A stretch of 15,165 nt of DNA from WGMK01 sp044359155 (GCA_044359155.1 JBIKMR010000082.1:1-15165); one strand, 5' to 3'. Shown: positions 6,381 to 14,838, counted from the stretch's first letter. Translations and numbers: made by a program. Notes: generated from the sequence alone by a model not told the origin.

Positions 6381-9182
6381 TTAGCCGGATGGACGCGCAA
6401 ATACCACGCCCGTGACCCCGGCAATCTGTTCATCAGGCGCGCGGCGCAGGCTGGAAAACACCACCAGCCTCACCGGCTCACCCGTTTTCGTATGGTGTAC
6501 CGTTTCGTATCCGCTGCACGCGCCGCCGTTTAGCAGCGCGGCAAGCGCATCCGCATCGCGTGCGGCTTGTTCATCACTCGCCAACATCGCCATCGAACAC
6601 CCCGTCAGTTCGGCGGGGCCATAGCCGTACAGTTGTTCCACGGCAGGGCTCACATAATTGATGCAGCCCGTTTCATCCAGCGAGAAGAAGACACCCGCGA
6701 GTCCTTCCACGTATCCCCGGAAGCGCGCCTCGTTTTGTCGCAGCACCCCTTGGTGATCGCGGATATCACGTATGTCCACCGCCAGCACTACCGCCCCCTC
6801 CACTTCGCCTTCTTCGTCCTCGAGCGGCGTCCACGTGAGGCGCAGTGTAGCGGACGCGCCACCGGCGGTCACGTGCTCGCTGTCTGTATCGACCCGCGTT
6901 TCCCCGCGAAGGATTCGCCGGAATGCATTTTCATCGGCGTCGGCATAGCCCGACGCGCTCAGGTCGGTCAGACGCGTGCCCGGCCAAGTGCGCGCAGGGC
7001 GACCATACAGCCGCTCCGCTGCCGTGTTGGCAAAGGTCACCCGGCCCTGCCGGTCCAGCGCGAACACTGCCCCGCCTGCCCCTTCAATCAACTGGCGGTA
7101 GAGCGGCGGCTCGGCGTATTCGTCCTCATCCTCCATCGCCGTATCCTCCGGCGGAACCCCCAACGGGGCTGGCTTACGAGACAATTCCCACGCGGCACCC
7201 AGCGCAGCCGCAGCCATGCTCGCCAAAGACTCGGTGGACGCAGGCCACGGAGTGGTGGACGTGGCGTGCTCCATGATCAGCGCGGCGGCTATCCCTTCGC
7301 GCACATGCACCGGCACTGCCAGCAAGGCACAGGGCGCAGGAGTCCACGGCACGGCGGCGGCATAGGAAGCGGTGCGCGGGTCCAGGCTGGCATCGCGCAC
7401 GGAGAGCGTGGGCGCGGCGTCGAGCGCGGCAAAGAGCAGCGGGTGGTGCTCGCGCTCCAGCGCCACCGGCGCATGAATCCCCGGCTCCAGCTTGTCGGCG
7501 CGGTGCGTAAGCAACAGCCGCTCGAACGCGCCCTCCACCTGCCATAGCGTGCAGCGGGTGCCGTCTGCCGCCGTCAACAAGCGATGCGCCGCGTCTGCCA
7601 CAAAGGTATCGTAATCGTGTCCATGCCGGGCGAAGGCCTCGCTCAAGGCAGCAGCGGCATCCCGCGTCTGCAACCAGCGGTGCTGCTCTTCTTCCTTATG
7701 CTGCTCCAGCGCGCGCACCTTGGCACGGTGCAGTTCGATCTCTTCGCTCGCGTGGCGCAGTTTTCGGCGCGTCGTCTGGATGGCCTGCACATAGGCCTCG
7801 GGAATATACATCGCGTCTTCGGTAGCGGCCTCGTCGGACACCTCTGCCAGCGCGCCATCGGAAGGTCCGGCAATCGACAGTGCCTCGCCCGTCTCACCGG
7901 GGGACTTGCGTACTGCCTCGGCGGTAATCACCAACGGCATCTCGCGGCTGTGTACCCGCTCGGAAACCTCGGCGGACAGATCGTCCAACGCCTCGAACAA
8001 CTGGTCCACTTCCCGAATCCGCGACCGGGGCCGAAAGCCAAGCTGCCGGTCGAGCACATCCACCCGGCGGGTGCGCTTCATAAATTCGCGCAATGGCCGC
8101 CCCACCGAGCGCGACACAAGCCAAGCCGCCAGTGCGGCAATGGCCAAGCCAATCCCCACCCCCACCAGCGTGCGGTTCCGCAGGTCGTGCTCCCCTTGCA
8201 GCAGCGCACTTTCGGGCACGCCCGCAAGCAGCACCAGATCCTGCTCGCTAGCCAGCGCATAAGGGCGCGCCACAAACCACCATGCGCCCTCGGGAATGCG
8301 TTGCGCGTAGGCGGATTCGGGCGGGTAGGTATCGGTAAGCCAACGCTTCAAACCGCCACCCATAGGGTGCGCGGCAAACGAGACAGCAGCAAGGTCTGGC
8401 GCTAGAGCCACCGCCACGCTATCCCGCGTGGCCACCAGCTTCTGTTCCAAGCCCCGTGCCCGCACCGCCTCGTCGGTCGTGTTCGTCAACTTCACGCCGA
8501 CGTTAATCCACACTGGCGGCAACACATCCCGATCAAACACCAGGCTCCCCTGCATCAACGCAGATTCGGCCACGTTCCACCGCAGCTCTGGCGTGCCGTA
8601 CCGGTTTCCGCCCACCAGCCCGCGCATCGCGGTAAGGGCCTCTTGATAGTCCGCATCTTTCTCCATGCCCAGCAGCGGCTGGGCTGGCTCTTCATCCGCG
8701 CGCTCGGTGGCCGCGCTGTTCCAACGCTCCCACACCGTGTTCCGCGCGGGGTCTCCCTCCACCGTGCGCCGCGTGCGCCATGCCTCGCCATCGCGCTGGA
8801 TTTCCCACGCGCGCTCATCCCCCGCCCGCAGGCGCAGCGCTTGAATGTCCGGCTGATAACGTAGTAGCAGCACCATGCGGGCGCGCAGGGCATTGGTATC
8901 TTCCAGCAGTTGCGGTTCCGCCACCAGCACATCGCGCACCGAGGCCAACACGGTATGGGCGGGCAGGAGGTCGAGGTCGAGCGCAGCGTGAAGTCCATCC
9001 ACCGCAGCGTCCAACTGCACCGAAGCGCGCCGTTCCAGGGTTTCCAGGCGTGTCGTCATGGCCAGCAAGGCCATTCCTGCGGCAGCAACGCCCACCATGA
9101 GCGCAAAGACCACGAATAAACTGAGCGCAAGCGGAAGGGAGAAATGGCCTTCGCGCCGCTCTCTGCGCTTGGTGCGAGACAT
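6381..9182 (-). CDS. Membrane sensor with extracytoplasmic domain, HAMP-like linker, GAF and two PAS domains; no output domain
   Basis: A 933-residue protein. A membrane helix at about 15-41 and another at about 338-357 (VGVGIGLAIAALAAWLVS) enclose an extracytoplasmic region of about 295 residues. A HAMP-like linker (about 356-412), a charged coiled coil (about 470-512), a GAF-like domain (about 512-670) and two PAS domains (about 694-812, with VFALDRQGRVTFANTAAERLYGR, and about 818-931, with YVSPAVEQLYGYGPAELTG) follow. The protein stops right after the second PAS: no HisKA, HATPase, GGDEF, EAL, phosphatase or methyl-accepting motif is visible. The open frame extends upstream to 9527, but that part lacks a good ribosome site and runs across the divergent gene. 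The start at 9182 directly precedes a basic stretch (SRTKRRERR) and the first helix. The ribosome site there is weak. It is the first gene of the operon with the propeller gene. Confidence 0.8.
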   Translation of the reverse strand: MSRTKRRERREGHFSLPLALSLFVVFALMVGVAAAGMALLAMTTRLETLERRASVQLDAAVDGLHAALDLDLLPAHTVLASVRDVLVAEPQLLEDTNALRARMVLLLRYQPDIQALRLRAGDERAWEIQRDGEAWRTRRTVEGDPARNTVWERWNSAATERADEEPAQPLLGMEKDADYQEALTAMRGLVGGNRYGTPELRWNVAESALMQGSLVFDRDVLPPVWINVGVKLTNTTDEAVRARGLEQKLVATRDSVAVALAPDLAAVSFAAHPMGGGLKRWLTDTYPPESAYAQRIPEGAWWFVARPYALASEQDLVLLAGVPESALLQGEHDLRNRTLVGVGIGLAIAALAAWLVSRSVGRPLREFMKRTRRVDVLDRQLGFRPRSRIREVDQLFEALDDLSAEVSERVHSREMPLVITAEAVRKSPGETGEALSIAGPSDGALAEVSDEAATEDAMYIPEAYVQAIQTTRRKLRHASEEIELHRAKVRALEQHKEEEQHRWLQTRDAAAALSEAFARHGHDYDTFVADAAHRLLTAADGTRCTLWQVEGAFERLLLTHRADKLEPGIHAPVALEREHHPLLFAALDAAPTLSVRDASLDPRTASYAAAVPWTPAPCALLAVPVHVREGIAAALIMEHATSTTPWPASTESLASMAAAALGAAWELSRKPAPLGVPPEDTAMEDEDEYAEPPLYRQLIEGAGGAVFALDRQGRVTFANTAAERLYGRPARTWPGTRLTDLSASGYADADENAFRRILRGETRVDTDSEHVTAGGASATLRLTWTPLEDEEGEVEGAVVLAVDIRDIRDHQGVLRQNEARFRGYVEGLAGVFFSLDETGCINYVSPAVEQLYGYGPAELTGCSMAMLASDEQAARDADALAALLNGGACSGYETVHHTKTGEPVRLVVFSSLRRAPDEQIAGVTGVVFARPSG

Positions 9183-9215
9183 GAATGGGCGAATCCGTGC
9201 CGGTAGTACTGCCAC

Positions 9216-9229
9216 GCGGCAACTGCCGC
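9216..9229. repeat. Palindromic 14-mer, copy 1
   Basis: GCGGCAACTGCCGC has 6-base inverted arms around AC. It lies between the sensor start (9182) and that gene's candidate promoter, so it would fall in the leader or operator position. An identical copy is at 9439-9452. Confidence 0.4.
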
Positions 9230-9235
9230 CCCCGC

Positions 9236-9265
9236 ATCGTAACGCATCTGCCCGGCCCCGGCCAA
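9236..9265 (-). promoter_or_regulatory. Possible promoter for the sensor-propeller operon
   Basis: On the minus strand TTGGCC (9265-9260) and TACGAT (9241-9236) are 18 bases apart, about 54 bases before the sensor start. The -10 is the same hexamer as in the candidate promoter of the PKD lipoprotein. The -35 is weak. Confidence 0.3.
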
Positions 9266-9381
9266 CCTGCCCGAAACATCCCCCCGCTTTCCCCAGTCCA
9301 TCTGCAACTTGTATCATGCGCGCCCGCATGGCACGCTGGAGCGATACGGGCTGCGGTACTGGAGTCATCGCAGGCAACCCC

Positions 9382-9390
9382 GGGGGAGGA
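9382..9390 (+). promoter_or_regulatory. Ribosome binding site that decides the start at 9397
   Basis: GGGGGAGGA lies 6 bases before the ATG at 9397. It shows that the longer in-frame extension back to 9058 is not translated as part of this gene. Confidence 0.8.
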
Positions 9391-9396
9391 CCGAGA

Positions 9397-10641
9397 ATGA
9401 GAACGACATGGATGCGCCACGCGATAATGCTGGCGCTAGCGGCAACTGCCGCATGGAACGCCGCAGCACAAGCGCCACCGACGCTGAAGCTGGAACGGGA
9501 CGACCGCGTGGTCTTTCTGGGCAACACCTTCGCCGAGCGCCTCTACCACTTCGGGCATCTCGAGTTGCTGCTCGGCTCGCGCCATGAAGACCTGAACCTG
9601 ACCTTTCGCAACTTGGGGTGGTCGGCGGATGAGATCACCCTCATGCCGCGCCCGCTGGATTTCGGCGGGGTGCATGAGCACCTGACCATGCAGAAAGCGA
9701 ACGTGGTCTTCCTGTTTTACGGCTACAACGAATCCTTCGGGGGGCCCGACAAGCTGGCCGAGTTCAAGCAGAACTACGTGGATTTTGTGGACGGCCTGCT
9801 GGGGCATCCCTTTGCGGGAACCAAGCCCACGCGGCTGGTGCTGGTCACCCCCTATCCCATCGAGTCGCGCCCCGAGATTGTCGGCGGCGTCGAGGCGCAG
9901 AACGCCAACCTCAAGCTCTACAGCGCGGCGATAGCCGAAGTGGCCGCCGAGCGTAAGCTGCCCTGCGCAGACATCTATGCCGCCGTGGCCGAGTGGCAGC
10001 AGTCCCACCCCAATTTCCCCCTAACCCACAACGGCATCCACCTCACCGCCTTTGGCGACTGGGCCGTGTCGCGCATCATCCTCACCGCCCTGGGCCTCGC
10101 GCCAACCACGGCGGAGTTTGCGCAGGACACTGCCAATCCGGCGGCTTTCGTGAAGGGGCCGGGCGTGCGCGTGCTGAAATCGGACGGCGGTGCGCTGGAA
10201 TTGGAATTGAAGGTGGACTATTTAGGCGATGTCGACCCTCCGGAAGATGCCCCCCAAGGAGCACCCCAGGAACACGGCAGGATCAAGCTGGGCAGCCTGC
10301 CGCCGGGGCGCTATACGTTATCTCTGCCGGGCGGCAGCACCATCGAGGGTGACGAAGCTGCATGGGCTGAGGGCATGCCGCTCACCGCGTCCCCCTTTGC
10401 CGCCAAAGCCAACGCCGTGCGCAAGGACATCAACTTCAAGAACCGCCTCTTCTTCGACAAGTGGCGCGCGGTGAACGGCTACTACATCTACGGCGGGCGC
10501 AAGGAACCCTTCGGAGTGATCAGCTTCCCCCCAGAAATGCAGCGCTTCGAGGAACGCGTGACCGAGTATGACGGCAAGATTCAGAAGTCGCTCAAAGAGC
10601 CCCTGACTGTTCGCGGCACCCTGCGCCGCGTGGGAGAATAA
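9397..10641 (+). CDS. Secreted SGNH/GDSL-hydrolase-like protein with altered catalytic motifs
   Basis: A 414-residue protein with a signal peptide (residues 1-25, IMLALAATAAWNAAAQA). The SGNH fold is seen in the ordered blocks: block I VVFLGNTFAERL (38-49), block II RNLGWSADE (71-79), block III FYGYNES (107-113) and block V HNGIHLTAFGDW (211-222). The nucleophile position reads GNT where active enzymes have GDS, and block V has Asn212 where Asp is usual, although His215 is kept. I recall the same GNT/NGIH pattern in relatives beside PVC cytochromes, so it may be a family trait. A further C-terminal domain (about 240-414, with NRLFFDKWRAVNGYYIYGG) is not part of the basic fold. It is followed 2 bases later by the giant cytochrome gene, whose ribosome site lies within its last codons, so the two are tightly coupled. 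It may bind, or hydrolyse unusually, an acylated glycan. Confidence 0.8.
   Translation: MRTTWMRHAIMLALAATAAWNAAAQAPPTLKLERDDRVVFLGNTFAERLYHFGHLELLLGSRHEDLNLTFRNLGWSADEITLMPRPLDFGGVHEHLTMQKANVVFLFYGYNESFGGPDKLAEFKQNYVDFVDGLLGHPFAGTKPTRLVLVTPYPIESRPEIVGGVEAQNANLKLYSAAIAEVAAERKLPCADIYAAVAEWQQSHPNFPLTHNGIHLTAFGDWAVSRIILTALGLAPTTAEFAQDTANPAAFVKGPGVRVLKSDGGALELELKVDYLGDVDPPEDAPQGAPQEHGRIKLGSLPPGRYTLSLPGGSTIEGDEAAWAEGMPLTASPFAAKANAVRKDINFKNRLFFDKWRAVNGYYIYGGRKEPFGVISFPPEMQRFEERVTEYDGKIQKSLKEPLTVRGTLRRVGE
9439..9452. repeat. Palindromic 14-mer, copy 2
   Basis: This is the same GCGGCAACTGCCGC as at 9216-9229, here inside the signal-peptide codons of the SGNH-like gene (an Ala-rich stretch, LALAATAAW). 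Because GC-rich alanine codons make such words easily, the match may be chance. Confidence 0.35.
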
Positions 10642-10643
10642 CC

Positions 10644-13600
10644 ATGACCACGCACATGCGCACCCTGGCGATCCTAGCCCTCGCCGCCCTACCCCTGCCC
10701 GCCCTTGCCCAAGATGTAAAGGCCATCGAACCCAACCGGGGCGGAGACGTGGACCTCTCTTCGCAAGACCCGAAGGTCGCGCGCGAACGCCTCTTCCCTG
10801 CCGAGGGCTATGAGGTGGAGCTGGTTGCCAGTGAAAAGGAGTTCCCCCTGCTGGCAAATCCCGTGGCCATCAGCTTCGATGGGCGGGGGCGGCTCTTCGT
10901 CGCCACCATGCCGTCGTACCCGCAGCGCCTGCCCGACGACGAACCCGACGACAAAATCCTCATCCTCGAAGACATCGACAAGGATGGCAAGTCCGACAAG
11001 TGCGACGTGTTTGTGGACAAACTGCATGTGCCCACGGGCTTTGAACTGGGTGACGGCGGCGCATATGTATCGGCGCAGCCCGACATCCTCTTTGTGAAAG
11101 ACACCGACGGCGACGGCAAGGCCGACCACCGCGAGACCGTACTCCACGGCTTTGGCACTGAGGACAGCCACCATGCCATACACGTATTCGTGTGGGGACC
11201 GGACGGCGGCCTCTATTTCCAGGAAGGTACCTTCCACCACTCGCAGGTGGAAACCCCCTACGGCCCCGTGCGCCTGAAAGACGCGGGCCTCTTCCGCTAC
11301 AAGCCCAGCCAGCAATACCTCGAAGTCTTCGTCACCTACGCCTTCGCTAACCCGTGGGGACACATCTTCGACAAGTGGGGACAGAACTTCATCGCCGACG
11401 CGTCGGGCGGCTCGAACTACTTCGGCCTGCCCATCACCGGCTACAAGCCCTACCCCAAGAAGAGCAGCGGGATGAAGGTCTTCACATCCGTGGTGCGCCC
11501 CACGGCGGGCTGCGAAATCGTGAGCAGCCGCAACTTCCCCGATGAAGTGCAGGGCGACTTCCTAGTAAACAATTGCATCGGCTTCCAGGGCATCAAGCAC
11601 CACGACGTGATCGAGGAAGACTCCGGCTTCACCAGCAAGGAAATGCCGCCGCTACTCTACTCGACCGACATCAACTTCCGCCCCGTGGACATCGAGTTTG
11701 GTCCCGATGGCGCGCTCTACATCGTGGACTGGTTCAACCCGATGATCGGCCACATGCAGTATTCCCTGCGCGACGAGGGCCGCGACCATTCGCATGGCCG
11801 CATCTGGCGCATACGCTACAAGGACAAGCCCCTCATCGAGCCCGTGCTCACTGAGGGCAAGCCCATCCCCGAATTGCTCGAGGCCCTCAAGCAATATGAA
11901 GACCGCACCCGCTATCGCGCCCGCAACGAACTGCGCAGCCGCAACGCCGACGACGTGGCCGCCGCGCTGGAAACCTGGATTGCCGCGCTGGACCCCGCCG
12001 ACCCGCTCTACGAGCACAACCTGCTCGAGGCGCTCTGGCTCAAGCAGAGCATCAACCGCCCCGACCCCGCCCTGCTCGACAAGATGCTGGCGGCAAGCGA
12101 ACCCCGTGCACGTGCTGCGGCGGTGCGCGTGGCGCGGCATTGGCGACGTGAAGTGGACGGCATCCTGCCGCGCTTGGAAAAGGCCGTGACGGACGAATTC
12201 CCCCGTGCCCGGCTGGAGGCCATCACCGCGCTCAGCTACATGAATTCGTGGGAAGCCATGCAGGCGGCCATCAAGGTCCGAGACCTGCCCATGGACTACT
12301 ACCTCGACTATGGACTCAACGAAACCACCACCGCCCTCGAGGAACACTGGAAGCCCGCCGTACTGGCAGGAAAGATCAGCCTCGATCAGGACCCCGAGAT
12401 TGGCAACTTCCTTGCCAGCCGCATGAGCGCCGACGAACTCGCCAACATCCTCGATAGCCCCGTCGCGCTGGAACAGGTACTCACCCGCCCGGGCGCAAGC
12501 GACGGCGCACGCCGCGCCGCCGTGGCCAAGTTGGCCGAAGCCCATGGCGGAGACATGGCCGCCGCATGGTTGCAAGCCTACGCCCGGGTAAACGTGGCCG
12601 CCGTAAATGAAAAGAACGTGACCCTCGAGCAATACGCCAAGCTCCTGCTTGAACAGTCGCCGGAAACCTTGCGCGCACACAGCGCAGATTGGGAATCCCT
12701 TGCGCGTGTGGCCCAAACCAACCGCCTGCGCCAAGCCGCCTTCGTGGCCATGGCCCGCTCCGATGGCAACGCCGAACGCGCCTGGAAGCTCGCGCAGGAA
12801 GATTCCGGCCTGCTGCTGGACCTGCTCGCCGCCGCCCCCGAGTTGGGCAGCGACGCACTCCGCAACGACTTCTACCCCCGTGTGCGCGGCTTGATGGACG
12901 CCAGCGGCAATGTCGGCACCACCAACCCTACCCCCCCCACGGGCCGCTATGTGCGCATAGAGCTGCCGGGTGACAAGCGCGTGCTAACCGTCGCAGAGCT
13001 GGAGATTTACAGCGACCGGGAAAATGTGGCCAAGCAAGGCAGTGCCAGCCAGTCAAGCACCGCCCACGGCGGCGAAGCCAAGCGCGCCATCGATGGCAAC
13101 CCCTCGCCCGAATTCCAATCCAACGGCCAGACCCACACCGGCGAGGAAGCCAACCCCTGGCTTGAGGTGGACCTCGGCAAGCCCTACGTCATTGACTTCA
13201 TACGCGTGCTCAACCGGCGCGACGATGACACCGGCAAGCGCCTCGACCCCTTCAATCTTCAGGTGCTCGACGAGAATCGCATTCCCGTGTTCATGCAGAA
13301 CGAGATTCCCGGCAATGAACGCAGCATCCGCGTGGACGTGAAGAGCGATCCCGCAGGCGCGCTCCGCCGCGCAGCCTTGGCCGCCCTCGCTGATCTGGAC
13401 ACCGGTGCAGGCGATACCTTCGCCCTGCTCACCGAAGCCTTCGGCAAAGACGAGGAACGCGCCCTCGCCGTACGCGCCCTAGCTTCGCTTCCTGCTGCCG
13501 CATGGCGCCCCGAAAGTGCGGAGACCCTCTCCGCCGCGCTGGGCGCATACGTCGGCGCGGCGTCTCCCGAAGAGCTCGCCAGCCCCTCGCTGCGTGCCGC

Positions 13601-14609
13601 CATCGAATCCGCCAACCGCCTCGCCGCGCTGATGCCCTTGCAACAGGCCGCCGCGCTCAAGGATCAAGTCGTCGGCAACCAGTTGCAGGTGCGCCACATC
13701 AGCGCGCTCGAACACAAGATGCAATACGACAACACGGAGCTGATCGTCCGCGCCGGTGCCCCCGTCGAGATCATCTTCGACAACCCCGACCTCATGCCCC
13801 ACAACTGGGTGCTCGGCACGCCCGGCTCGATGGAAGATATCGGCCTGGCCGCAGACGCGGAAACCACCAGCCCCGAGGCCGCAGCACGCCAATACCTGCC
13901 CGAGCATCCCGCCATCCTCCAGCACATCGACCTCGTGCAGCCCGGCAAGACCGCCTCGCTCCGCTTCACCGCCCCCACCGAACCCGGCGACTACCCCTTC
14001 CTCTGCACCTACCCCGGCCACTGGCGCATCATGAACGGCGTCATGCGCGTGCTCGAAGACCTGCCCCCCGTCTCGGGAGACGGCGGCCTCGTCCGCCTTT
14101 GGCAGGACTACGAACTCACGCCCCCCATCGCCATCGTCAACCAGATGGACCCCGAGCGGGGCCGTCCTCTCTTCGACGCCGCCGCCTGCAGCCGCTGCCA
14201 CGACGCCACCGGAGAAGACCGCACCCTCGCCCCCCCGCTCTCGGAAATTCGCACCCGCTTCTACCCCGAAAGCCTGCTCGAGCATATCCTCCACCCCTCA
14301 CGGAAAGTGACCAACGAATACAAGGCAATCAGCGTAACCCTCAAAGACGGACGTGAATACAGCGGTGCCGTAGCCACCGACGGCGCAGACGCGCTGACGC
14401 TGCGCCAAAACCTGCTCTACCCCGACTTCACGGTTACCCTCAACAAGGCCGACATCCTAACCACCAACCCCGCACCCACCGCCTCCATGATGCCCCAGCA
14501 CCTGCTCGCAGGCTTAAAGCAAGAAGAAATCTACGCGCTGCTGGCCTACATCCTGGAGGTAAAGCCCGAACCCACGGAAACCAAGCACCAACACCACGCC
14601 CATCACTAA
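10644..14609 (+). CDS. PVC-type membrane-bound dehydrogenase / cytochrome c fusion with HEAT, discoidin and cupredoxin domains
   Basis: A 1321-residue secreted protein with a signal peptide (residues 1-23, LAALPLPALA). In order: a Pirellula/Verrucomicrobium-type dehydrogenase propeller (about 45-395), containing Ca-binding-like loops at 110-121 and 153-161 (DTDGDGKAD); HEAT-like helical repeats (about 405-750); an F5/8-type C (discoidin) domain (about 765-900, with AKRAIDGNPSPEF and NPWLEVDLGKPYVIDFIRVL); more helical repeats (about 905-1000); an azurin-like cupredoxin (about 1005-1137) with the type-1 copper ligands His1053, Cys1121, His1126 and Met1130; and a cytochrome c domain (about 1165-1307) with heme motif CSRCH (Cys1182, Cys1185, His1186) and probable axial Met1282 or Met1283. 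The tail KHQHHAHH is His-rich. The expected role is substrate oxidation in the periplasm with electron transfer through copper and heme; the substrate is unknown. The start has GGGAG 7 bases upstream. Confidence 0.9.
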   Translation: MTTHMRTLAILALAALPLPALAQDVKAIEPNRGGDVDLSSQDPKVARERLFPAEGYEVELVASEKEFPLLANPVAISFDGRGRLFVATMPSYPQRLPDDEPDDKILILEDIDKDGKSDKCDVFVDKLHVPTGFELGDGGAYVSAQPDILFVKDTDGDGKADHRETVLHGFGTEDSHHAIHVFVWGPDGGLYFQEGTFHHSQVETPYGPVRLKDAGLFRYKPSQQYLEVFVTYAFANPWGHIFDKWGQNFIADASGGSNYFGLPITGYKPYPKKSSGMKVFTSVVRPTAGCEIVSSRNFPDEVQGDFLVNNCIGFQGIKHHDVIEEDSGFTSKEMPPLLYSTDINFRPVDIEFGPDGALYIVDWFNPMIGHMQYSLRDEGRDHSHGRIWRIRYKDKPLIEPVLTEGKPIPELLEALKQYEDRTRYRARNELRSRNADDVAAALETWIAALDPADPLYEHNLLEALWLKQSINRPDPALLDKMLAASEPRARAAAVRVARHWRREVDGILPRLEKAVTDEFPRARLEAITALSYMNSWEAMQAAIKVRDLPMDYYLDYGLNETTTALEEHWKPAVLAGKISLDQDPEIGNFLASRMSADELANILDSPVALEQVLTRPGASDGARRAAVAKLAEAHGGDMAAAWLQAYARVNVAAVNEKNVTLEQYAKLLLEQSPETLRAHSADWESLARVAQTNRLRQAAFVAMARSDGNAERAWKLAQEDSGLLLDLLAAAPELGSDALRNDFYPRVRGLMDASGNVGTTNPTPPTGRYVRIELPGDKRVLTVAELEIYSDRENVAKQGSASQSSTAHGGEAKRAIDGNPSPEFQSNGQTHTGEEANPWLEVDLGKPYVIDFIRVLNRRDDDTGKRLDPFNLQVLDENRIPVFMQNEIPGNERSIRVDVKSDPAGALRRAALAALADLDTGAGDTFALLTEAFGKDEERALAVRALASLPAAAWRPESAETLSAALGAYVGAASPEELASPSLRAAIESANRLAALMPLQQAAALKDQVVGNQLQVRHISALEHKMQYDNTELIVRAGAPVEIIFDNPDLMPHNWVLGTPGSMEDIGLAADAETTSPEAAARQYLPEHPAILQHIDLVQPGKTASLRFTAPTEPGDYPFLCTYPGHWRIMNGVMRVLEDLPPVSGDGGLVRLWQDYELTPPIAIVNQMDPERGRPLFDAAACSRCHDATGEDRTLAPPLSEIRTRFYPESLLEHILHPSRKVTNEYKAISVTLKDGREYSGAVATDGADALTLRQNLLYPDFTVTLNKADILTTNPAPTASMMPQHLLAGLKQEEIYALLAYILEVKPEPTETKHQHHAHH

Positions 14610-14838
14610 CGAGTAAATTCCGGTGTCGAGGCAGCCCAAAGCGGCTGCCGTTGTGTGTGGGCGGCAAGCCCAAGATGTCGACGGTGTGCCTTGCAAGTCT
14701 TGAGGAAGCTGCAGTGCAAAACCCGGATTCCATAGCGGAGGAGCTTCATGGAAACAGCAGACTGGGGCTGTCCGTGGTTTGGAGCGCATTGAAAACCGTG
14801 TGCCCTTTCCGCCTTGCGCCATGGCTAATCAACATCTT
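14610..14838. other. Intergenic gap between convergent genes, no supported gene
   Basis: The gap lies between the cytochrome gene and msrA. Open frames cross it on both strands, but none has a good ribosome site, and they continue into neighbouring genes in the wrong phase. The base composition looks less GC-rich than in the adjacent cytochrome gene. Apart from the hairpin at 14630-14649 I see no clear element. It could be a dispersed intergenic repeat or a remnant, which cannot be decided from one copy. Confidence 0.5.
14630..14649 (+). terminator. Weak hairpin after the cytochrome gene
   Basis: GGCAGCC (14630-14636) and GGCTGCC (14643-14649) make a 7-base-pair stem with a 6-base loop, 20 bases after the stop codon at 14609. 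It is followed by GTTGTGTGTG and no T-run, so it may be a poor terminator or a structured RNA element. Confidence 0.35.

Noticed and set aside
6567..7547. 326-residue plus-strand open frame
   Set aside because: It is antisense to the GAF/PAS part of the sensor, rich in Arg/His and without a domain.
9058..9396. Plus-strand extension of the SGNH-like gene by 113 residues
   Set aside because: It overlaps the start of the sensor gene. The strong GGGGGAGGA site and the signal peptide place the start at 9397.
9183..9527. N-terminal extension of the sensor by 115 residues on the minus strand
   Set aside because: It runs through the divergent promoter region and the start of the SGNH-like gene, has no good ribosome site and would bury the first membrane helix far from the N-terminus.
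11652..12734. 360-residue minus-strand open frame
   Set aside because: It is antisense to the propeller/HEAT part of the cytochrome fusion; such frames are common in GC-rich genes.
13479..14294. 271-residue minus-strand open frame rich in Gly and Val
   Set aside because: It is antisense to the cupredoxin and heme region, whose ligand motifs prove the plus-strand frame.
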